Shown here piece after piece: positions 32,813 to 38,546 of a DNA stretch of 38,546 bases; position 1 is the stretch's first letter, and the number at the start of each line of letters is the position of its first letter. The stretch covers positions 1 through 38,546 of the forward strand of contig JASCOA010000020.1 in the NCBI GenBank assembly GCA_029959365.1. Direction: 5' to 3'. The translations under genes were made by a program, and so were the position numbers. This DNA is from Microbacteriaceae bacterium PS02343 (GTDB lineage: Bacteria > Actinomycetota > Actinomycetes > Actinomycetales > Microbacteriaceae). The notes beneath the pieces were generated by a model. The model saw only the letters and a list, made by a program, of their open reading frames with translations. It made no database searches and was not told the origin of the DNA.

Positions 32813-35758
32813 TCACTCCCCCGCGGCGGCGTCCTCGTCGGTCGCTGCCGGCTCGTCCGCGGGCAGCCCGCCGGTCGCGGCGAGCGCGCGCTCGATCGCG
32901 TCCTGCAGGGCCGCATCCGCGACGCCGTACGCCGTCCAGTCGCCGTCGGCCATCGCCGCGTCGCGCTCGGTGATCGCCGCCTGCGCATCGGCGAGCGCCT
33001 GCTCGAGCGTGTCGACCTCGGGCGTGGCCGGGTCGGTGCCCGGATCCGTGCCCGGGTCGACCGGCTCGCCCGTCTCGGGATCCGTCGGGGTCACGTCGCC
33101 GTCACCCGCGTCCGCTCCGGAGTCGCCGCCGAAGATCACGTCGAGGGCGGCGTCGAGCGTCGTCTCGAAGGCGATCTCGTCGCCGAAGGAGACCAGCACG
33201 CGCTGCAGCACCGGGTAGGCGCTCTGACCGCTCGACTGCACGTAGACCGGCTGCACGTAGAGCAGGCCGCCGCCGACGGGCAGGGTGAGCAGGTTGCCTC
33301 GGATCACCCGGGTGTCGCCCTGCGAGAGGATGTTGAGCTCGCGGGAGACGGTCGGGTCGGCGTTGAAGTTGTTCTGCACCTGCGCCGGCGCCGGCACCGT
33401 GTCGTCGCCGGGGATCGTGAGCAGGCTGAACTTGCCGTAGTTCTCCGAGATCTCACCCGCGGAGCCCGTTCCCGCGTCGGCGTTCACCGACAGGTAGCCG
33501 GTGAGCACGTTGCGGGTGTTGTCGCCGGTCGCCCTCGGGATGAAGGTCGAGTACAGCGTGAACGCGGGGGTCTCCGCGCCCGGCACCTGCATCGAGAGGT
33601 AGTACGGCGGCTGCAGCGGCGTGCCCTCGCCCGACTGGGTCGGCTCGGTGGGCGTGATCCACGCGTCGTTCTCCGAGTAGAAGGTGCTCGGGTTGGTCAC
33701 GTGGTAGGTGCCGAGCACCGCGCGCTGCACCTTGAACAGGTCCGCGGGGTAGCGCACGTGGTCGAGCAGCTCGGCGCTCATCTCGTCCATGTCCGTCAGC
33801 GAGGTCGGGAAGATGCTCTGCCAGGCCTCGAGCACCGGGTCCTCCGCGTCCCAGGCGTAGAGGGTGACCTCGCCCGAGTACGCGTCGACGGTCGCCTTGA
33901 CCGAGTTGCGGATGTAGTTGATGTCGTCGAGCGGCAGGGTCGGGGCCGGCGTGTAGGTGTCGGTGATCCGCTCCGAGAGCGACTCGATGTGCGAGTACGG
34001 GTAGTTGTCGCTGACCGTGTACGCGTCGATGACCCACTGGATGCGGCCGTCGACGATCGCCGGGTAGGCGTCCGAGTCGAGCGTCAGGTACGGTGCGACC
34101 TTCTGCACGCGCTCCGCGGGGTCGCGGTCGTAGAGGATCTGCGACTCCTCGGTGATGCCCTCCGCGACGAGCAGGTCGGTCGACTGGTACTTGATCGCGT
34201 AGAGCACGCGCTTGAAGATGTTGTCGATCGCGGGGCCGCCGTCACCGGTGTAGGTGTACGTGGCGTCCTCCTCGCCGTCCTCGGTGCCCGGGTAGTCGAA
34301 CTCGAGGTTGTCGCCGCCGACGATGGAGTAGTCGGGGCTGGTCTCGCCGAAGTAGACGCGCGGCTCGTACTCGCCGAGCGCGCCCGAGGCCGGGATGCCC
34401 GACTCGAGGAACACCGGCTGGCCGCTCGCCGAGCGCTGGTTGCCGTAGGCCGCGACGACGCCGTAGCCGTGCGTGTAGACGAGGGTCTGGTTGACCCAGG
34501 TCTGCGCGTTGGCGCCGAGGTTGTCGGTCTCGATGTCGCGGACGCCGATCACGGTGTCCTGCACCTGGCCGTCGATCTCGTAGCGGTCGACGTCGAGGTA
34601 CTGCGGGAAGCCGTAGTACTGGCGGAACTGCTGCAGCTGGCCGAAGGCGTTGGTCACCTGGGCCGGGTCGATGATGCGGATGCTCGCGGTCGTCTCGCTG
34701 TCGGCGCTCAGCGCGCCCGGCTCCGGCTCGGTCGTGACCGCGTAGCTCTCCTCGGCGACGTCGGCCACGCCGTAGGCGTCGCGGGTCGCGTCGATGTTGC
34801 GCTGGATGTAGTCGAGCTCGACGCGGTTCGCGTTCGGGGTCGCCTGCAGCGTCTGGATGAGCGCCGGGTAGCCCTGGCCGATGAGCAGGCTCGCCACGAT
34901 GAGGCCGGCGAGGCCGACGATCGGCAGCCGCCAGCGGCCGATGATCGCCGTGATCACGAACAGGATCGCGACGACGATCGCGGCGCCTGCGAGGATCTGC
35001 TGCGCCGGGATGGTGCCGTTGACGTCGGCGTAGGTGGCACCCGTGATGAGGTCGCCCTGACGCGTGAGCGTCGAGTACTGGTCGAGCCAGAGGCTGACGC
35101 CCTGGATGAGCAGGTACAGCGCCGCCGTGGCCGCGAACTGGATGCGCGCGGTGCGCGAGATGCGCACCTCGCGGCCGGCCACGCGGATCGCGCCGTAGAG
35201 GTAGCTGGTGGCGACCGCCGCGACGAGCGAGATGAGCACGACCGCGCTGGCGAAGGCGACGAGACCGCGCAGGAAGGGCAGCGAGAAGACGTAGAAGCCG
35301 ATGTCGAGCCCGAACTGCGGGTCGACCTCGCCGAAACTGCCGCCGTTGATCCAGAGCAGCACCGTCGGCCACTGGTTGGCCGACGAGACTCCGGCGAAGA
35401 AGCCGAAGACGATCGGCACGCCGAGGCTGGCGGCCCGGCGCAGCGGCTCGACCACCTGCTGGTAGCGGTCGAGCTGCGCGTTGAGCTTGGCGTACACCGG
35501 CCGCCAGCGGTAGGCGATGTCGATGCTCACCCACAGCGGCACGGCCATGCCGAGGAATCCGACCGCGAACATGGCGGCGCTGGCCAGCCACTGGGTCGTG
35601 AGGACGTTGGCGAAACCGAGCTGGTCGAACCAGAGGTAGTCGGTGTACAGGCCGGCGAAGATGAGGAAGAGGACCACGAGCGCCGCAAGAGCACCGACGG
35701 TGACGGCGAGAGCCGCCCTCGATCGGGCAGGGCGCTGCGAGGAGGAGGTCGACGTCAA
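32813..35758 (-). CDS. UPF0182-family large membrane protein
   Basis: This 981-residue protein has seven or so N-terminal helices (to about residue 320) and then a large extracytoplasmic domain. Family marks are LWFDQLGFANVLTTQWLAS near the start, GSFGEVDPQFGLDIGFYVFSLPFLRGL, then NQTLVYTHGYGVVAA and RVYFGE in the soluble part. The C-terminus is an acidic Asp/Thr/Pro repeat and a coiled-coil-like tail. UPF0182 proteins are widespread in actinobacteria and other phyla; I know of no proven function. It starts with TTG, with AGGAG seven bases upstream. A YlbL-like protease gene lies on the same strand upstream. Confidence 0.93.
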   Translation of the reverse strand: MTSTSSSQRPARSRAALAVTVGALAALVVLFLIFAGLYTDYLWFDQLGFANVLTTQWLASAAMFAVGFLGMAVPLWVSIDIAYRWRPVYAKLNAQLDRYQQVVEPLRRAASLGVPIVFGFFAGVSSANQWPTVLLWINGGSFGEVDPQFGLDIGFYVFSLPFLRGLVAFASAVVLISLVAAVATSYLYGAIRVAGREVRISRTARIQFAATAALYLLIQGVSLWLDQYSTLTRQGDLITGATYADVNGTIPAQQILAGAAIVVAILFVITAIIGRWRLPIVGLAGLIVASLLIGQGYPALIQTLQATPNANRVELDYIQRNIDATRDAYGVADVAEESYAVTTEPEPGALSADSETTASIRIIDPAQVTNAFGQLQQFRQYYGFPQYLDVDRYEIDGQVQDTVIGVRDIETDNLGANAQTWVNQTLVYTHGYGVVAAYGNQRSASGQPVFLESGIPASGALGEYEPRVYFGETSPDYSIVGGDNLEFDYPGTEDGEEDATYTYTGDGGPAIDNIFKRVLYAIKYQSTDLLVAEGITEESQILYDRDPAERVQKVAPYLTLDSDAYPAIVDGRIQWVIDAYTVSDNYPYSHIESLSERITDTYTPAPTLPLDDINYIRNSVKATVDAYSGEVTLYAWDAEDPVLEAWQSIFPTSLTDMDEMSAELLDHVRYPADLFKVQRAVLGTYHVTNPSTFYSENDAWITPTEPTQSGEGTPLQPPYYLSMQVPGAETPAFTLYSTFIPRATGDNTRNVLTGYLSVNADAGTGSAGEISENYGKFSLLTIPGDDTVPAPAQVQNNFNADPTVSRELNILSQGDTRVIRGNLLTLPVGGGLLYVQPVYVQSSGQSAYPVLQRVLVSFGDEIAFETTLDAALDVIFGGDSGADAGDGDVTPTDPETGEPVDPGTDPGTDPATPEVDTLEQALADAQAAITERDAAMADGDWTAYGVADAALQDAIERALAATGGLPADEPAATDEDAAAGE

Positions 35759-35837
35759 GAGGGTGCTCCTGGCTCGGGGGAGGAAGTGATTCCGCTCATC
35801 CTAGGTGCCGCCTCTGAATGAGTACCGAGGGTGCTGG

Positions 35838-35866
35838 GCGCGTTCCGCCGAGGGCGGACGCCGCGC
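35838..35866 (-). terminator. Hairpin after the YlbL-like protease gene
   Basis: GCGCG/CGCGC outer arms and a TCCGCC/GGCGGA inner stem form a two-part hairpin 24 bases past the protease stop, before the UPF0182 gene. Moderate evidence only. Confidence 0.5.
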
Positions 35867-35889
35867 CGAGGGGCGACCTCGCAGCGGGC

Positions 35890-36999
35890 TCAGCCGCAAG
35901 TGGGCAGGGCGTCCGCATCCGCTTCGCCGCGGATCGCGCGCAGCGCCGCGGCCGCGTCGTCGAGCGTGGCGACGGCGAAGACCCGCAGGTCGCCGGGCAC
36001 GTGCCCCACGACCTCGTCGCAGTTGTCGGCCGGGGCGAGGAAGTACTCCGCGCCGGCGTCGAGGGCGCCGTAGAGCTTCTGACGGATGCCGCCGATCGGT
36101 CCCACCTCGCCGTCCGCGGTGATGGTGCCGGTGCCGGCGACGTGCTCGCCGCCGTTCAGCGCGCCCGGGGTCAGGTCGTCGGTGATCGCGAGCGCGAACA
36201 TCATGCCGGCGCTGGGTCCGCCGACCTGGTCGATGCGGATGGAGACGTCGATCGGGAAGTCGTACTCGGCGACCACGCCGACCCCGAGCACGGCGTCGGC
36301 GCTCGCGCCGCGCCCCTCGATCGGCGTCATGGCGAGCTCGAGCTCCTCGCCGGCACGGTCCACCGCGACCGTCACGGGCGAGCCCGTGCCGTGCTCGCCG
36401 ATGGCCGCGCTCATCGCCTCGACGCTGATGAAGGACTCGCCGTCGATCGAGCGGATGCGGTCCCCCTCCTCGAGCAGGCCGTCGGCCGGCGACCCCTCGG
36501 CGATCGTGCCGACTGTGAGCTCGGCGCCCACGTCGTAGCCGAGGCCGACCAGCGCGGCGGCGATCGCGCGCTGCTGCGAGGCGGTCATGGCGGCGGCGTT
36601 CGCCTGCTCGACCGCCTCCGTCGTGGTGCCCAGCGGGAAGGCGGTGTCGAGCGGCACGGCGACCCGGCGAGGGTCGAACCAGGCCGAGAGCACGTCGAGC
36701 CAGCGCGGCTGCTGCTCGCGGTTGCCGGTACGGGTGACGGTGAGCAGGTCGAGGCGGCCCTCGGTGGGGTACGTCTCGGCGCCCTCGATCGTGATGAGCG
36801 GCACGTCCTCGCCGTCGACGGCGATCGTGCCGAGGGTGTCGGTGACCGGACCGGGACCGTCGATCGCGTAGGGCGCCGGCAGCGCGCCGAGCGCGAGCAC
36901 GCCGACGAGCGCGAGGCCGAGCGCGATCCAGGAGCGGCGCGCGGAGACGGGGCGCCGGCGCCCGGCGCGGTCGTCGGCTGGGCTCTCGGTGGTGCTCAC
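35890..36999 (-). CDS. YlbL-type PDZ and Lon-like protease
   Basis: This 369-residue protein has one N-terminal transmembrane helix (about 25-48), a PDZ domain (about 160-235, EGDRIRSIDGESFISVEAMSAAI) and a C-terminal Lon-type (S16) protease domain. The catalytic dyad is S263 (GGPSAGMMFAL) and K308 (GIRQKLYGA), spaced as in Lon. Such YlbL proteins are membrane-tethered, ATP-independent serine proteases; B. subtilis YlbL is the reference. It starts with GTG at 36999. It diverges from the zincin-like gene and lies upstream of UPF0182, a frequent neighbour. Confidence 0.93.
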   Translation of the reverse strand: MSTTESPADDRAGRRRPVSARRSWIALGLALVGVLALGALPAPYAIDGPGPVTDTLGTIAVDGEDVPLITIEGAETYPTEGRLDLLTVTRTGNREQQPRWLDVLSAWFDPRRVAVPLDTAFPLGTTTEAVEQANAAAMTASQQRAIAAALVGLGYDVGAELTVGTIAEGSPADGLLEEGDRIRSIDGESFISVEAMSAAIGEHGTGSPVTVAVDRAGEELELAMTPIEGRGASADAVLGVGVVAEYDFPIDVSIRIDQVGGPSAGMMFALAITDDLTPGALNGGEHVAGTGTITADGEVGPIGGIRQKLYGALDAGAEYFLAPADNCDEVVGHVPGDLRVFAVATLDDAAAALRAIRGEADADALPTCG

Positions 37000-37124
37000 T
37001 GCGGCGGGGTCCTCTCACTGCGGGCGGTTGCGGCGATCCCCCGATGCCGATGGCGTTCGCGCAGGGCGCACGCCACGAGCGCCCATCCTAGGTCGATTCC
37101 GATCCGCGCCCCGATGCGCCGAAG

Positions 37125-37130
37125 TAACGT
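37125..37130 (+). promoter_or_regulatory. Leaderless -10 element of the zincin-like gene
   Basis: TAACGT ends seven bases before the ATG at 37138, with no Shine-Dalgarno sequence between. Confidence 0.5.
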
Positions 37131-37137
37131 GAACTGC

Positions 37138-38466
37138 ATGAGCGACCCTGCACGCCCCGACGGCCCCGAGGACGAGATGCGGGAGATGCTGCAGCGCTTC
37201 CTGGCGGGCGAGGGCGACATCGATCCGGCCAAGCTCGCCGGCGCCGCCGGCCTGCCCAACGACCCGGCGAGCGTCGCGCGCCTGATGAGCCAGCTGCAGG
37301 CCGCGATGAACGCGAGCGGCGACGGCGTGAACTGGGATCTCGCGCGCGACCAGGCCGTGCAGATCGCCGGCCGCGGCATGGTGCCGAGCATCGAGGACGA
37401 GAAGGAGGCGCTGCGCCGCGCCCTCGGGCTCGCCGCGCTTTGGCTGAGCGAGGCGACGCAGATCGGCGAGCTCGCCGGCGAGCCGCGCCTGCTGAGCCGC
37501 GCCGAGTGGGCTCGCGAGACCCTGCCGGTCTGGAGCCAGCTGGCCGAGCCGGTGGCCAACAGCATCGCCGACGCGCTCACCCGCGTACTGCAGGAGAATC
37601 TGCCCGAGGACATGGGTGGCATGCTCGCCGGCGCCGGCAAGATGATGCGCGGCCTCGGCGGCACGCTCTTCGCCATGCAGCTCGGCCAGGTCGTCGGGCA
37701 GCTCTCCGCCGAGGTCGTCTCCGGCGGCGACGCCGGCATCCCGCTGCTCGAGGGCCAGGCGGCGCTGCTGCCGCAGAACGTGCTCGAGTTCGGGCGCGAC
37801 CTGGGCGTCGAGACCGAGGAGGTGCGCCTCTACCTCTCGGTGCGCGAGCTCGCCCACGCACGGCTCTTCCGGCACGCGCGCTGGCTGCGGCTGCACCTCA
37901 TCACCGCGATCACCGAGTACGCGCACGGCATCACGATCGACACGGAGCGCCTCGAGCAGCTCGCCGAGGGCTTCGACCCGAGCAACACCGAGGAGCTGCA
38001 GCGCGCGCTCAGCGACGGGCGCCTGATCCCGCCGAAGAGCGAGGAGCAGCTCGTGGCGCTCGGCCGCCTCGAGACCATGCTCGCCCTCGTCGAGGGCTGG
38101 GTCGACGTCGTCACCGAGCAGGCCGCGCAGCGGCTGCCCGCGGCCGGCGCGATCGCCGAGACGGTGCGTCGACGACGCGCCTCGGGCGGACCCGCGGAGT
38201 CGGCCTTCGCCACCCTCGTCGGCCTCGAGCTGCGGCCGCGCCGCCTGCGCGAGGCGGCCGCGATGTGGCGGGCGGTGCAGGAGGCCGTCGGCGCCGAGGG
38301 CCGCGACGAGCTCTGGGCGCACCCCGACGTCGTGCCGACGGCCGCCGACATCGACGACCCGGCGGCGCTCATCGCCCGCCTGACGGGCCCGGCGCCGGAG
38401 CCCGACGAGTTCGACAGGGCGCTCGAGGACCTGCTGAACGGCGACGGCGAGCGGCCTCAGGAGTAG
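37138..38466 (+). CDS. Actinobacterial zincin-like protein (DUF2342 / putative hydrolase family)
   Basis: This 442-residue, mostly helical protein belongs to the DUF2342/zincin-like family found across actinobacteria, usually annotated as a putative hydrolase or zinc-dependent metalloprotease. Family features are the helical N-terminal domain with NWDLARDQAVQIAG, and LYLSVRELAHARLFRHARWLR in the core. The HExxH zinc motif expected for a protease is degraded here to RELAH, so proteolytic activity is doubtful. The C-terminus ends with an acidic tail. It faces away from the YlbL-like gene. The remaining bases to the window end hold a 10-C run and no further gene. Confidence 0.88.
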   Translation: MSDPARPDGPEDEMREMLQRFLAGEGDIDPAKLAGAAGLPNDPASVARLMSQLQAAMNASGDGVNWDLARDQAVQIAGRGMVPSIEDEKEALRRALGLAALWLSEATQIGELAGEPRLLSRAEWARETLPVWSQLAEPVANSIADALTRVLQENLPEDMGGMLAGAGKMMRGLGGTLFAMQLGQVVGQLSAEVVSGGDAGIPLLEGQAALLPQNVLEFGRDLGVETEEVRLYLSVRELAHARLFRHARWLRLHLITAITEYAHGITIDTERLEQLAEGFDPSNTEELQRALSDGRLIPPKSEEQLVALGRLETMLALVEGWVDVVTEQAAQRLPAAGAIAETVRRRRASGGPAESAFATLVGLELRPRRLREAAAMWRAVQEAVGAEGRDELWAHPDVVPTAADIDDPAALIARLTGPAPEPDEFDRALEDLLNGDGERPQE

Positions 38467-38506
38467 CGGCCGCTCCCTGTGGACGGCGGCGCCGCCCGCC
38501 CCCGCA

Positions 38507-38516
38507 CCCCCCCCCC
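38507..38516. repeat. Ten-C run near the right end of the window
   Basis: A pure C run of 10 sits inside a CCTGTGG...CCACAGG repeat. It may be a mis-read hairpin or a contig edge. Confidence 0.6.
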
Positions 38517-38546
38517 ACAGGCGGCCTGGGCCTCAAGCTGCGCCCA

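Noticed and set aside
32696-35821. Very long open frame antisense to the UPF0182 gene
   Set aside because: It is a shadow of high-GC third-position bias: the translation is a low-complexity Arg/Val/Asp mix with no domain, while the minus strand gives a clear UPF0182 protein.

Overview
The window is a chromosomal segment from a very GC-rich actinobacterium (about 70% G+C by eye). The following fit an actinobacterium, most likely near Microbacteriaceae: a UPF0182 giant membrane protein, a YlbL-type PDZ/Lon-like protease, an actinobacterial zincin-like hydrolase, HtaA haem-uptake domains with DtxR/IdeR-like iron boxes, an LAxTG-type sortase signal and several probable leaderless promoters. The family assignment is inference. 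No mobile element, phage gene or CRISPR array was seen. No gene-free stretch exceeds about 290 bases.

Layout. (1) 57-4607: an iron-regulated haem-acquisition island: a large sortase-anchored HtaA protein, haem-binding lipoprotein HmuT and a small membrane-anchored HtaA protein, with two iron boxes. The HmuUV permease and ATPase are not here. (2) 4670-7969: a YtrA-type GntR regulator, a DUF1648-like membrane protein and an ABC-2 exporter pair, probably one operon with its operator lying inside a leaderless promoter. (3) 8154-9023: a conserved hypothetical membrane-associated protein. (4) 9094-13167: a tight four-gene surface-polymer operon: GT2 glycosyltransferase, CDP-alcohol phosphotransferase, second GT2 and a TagF-like polyol-phosphate transferase. 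(5) 13186-14910: an HtrA-like protease. (6) 15200-21214: a KAT/GTK-type aminotransferase, a four-gene ABC importer of the polyamine/iron/thiamine/phosphonate type, and an omega-amidase-like nitrilase.

(7) 21326-30203: a nucleoside and purine scavenging region. It holds a BMP-type lipoprotein, a NupO-like fused ATPase, two permeases, a nucleoside hydrolase and an SDR oxidoreductase on the minus strand. A metal-dependent deaminase-type amidohydrolase diverges from it and a PRPP-binding phosphoribosyltransferase converges on it. Together these could import nucleosides, split them, deaminate the base and return it to the nucleotide pool. (8) 30213-32559: a MerR regulator divergent from a SulP anion transporter and a tiny CGPC thioredoxin-like protein. 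(9) 32565-32679: an initiator tRNA-Met with a recognisable promoter. (10) 32813-38466: UPF0182, the YlbL-like protease and the zincin-like protein.

Most operons use 1-4 base stop/start overlaps. Two interior gene ends and the right window end carry long pure G or C runs. These look like GC hairpins that were badly sequenced or assembled and should be treated as doubtful sequence.
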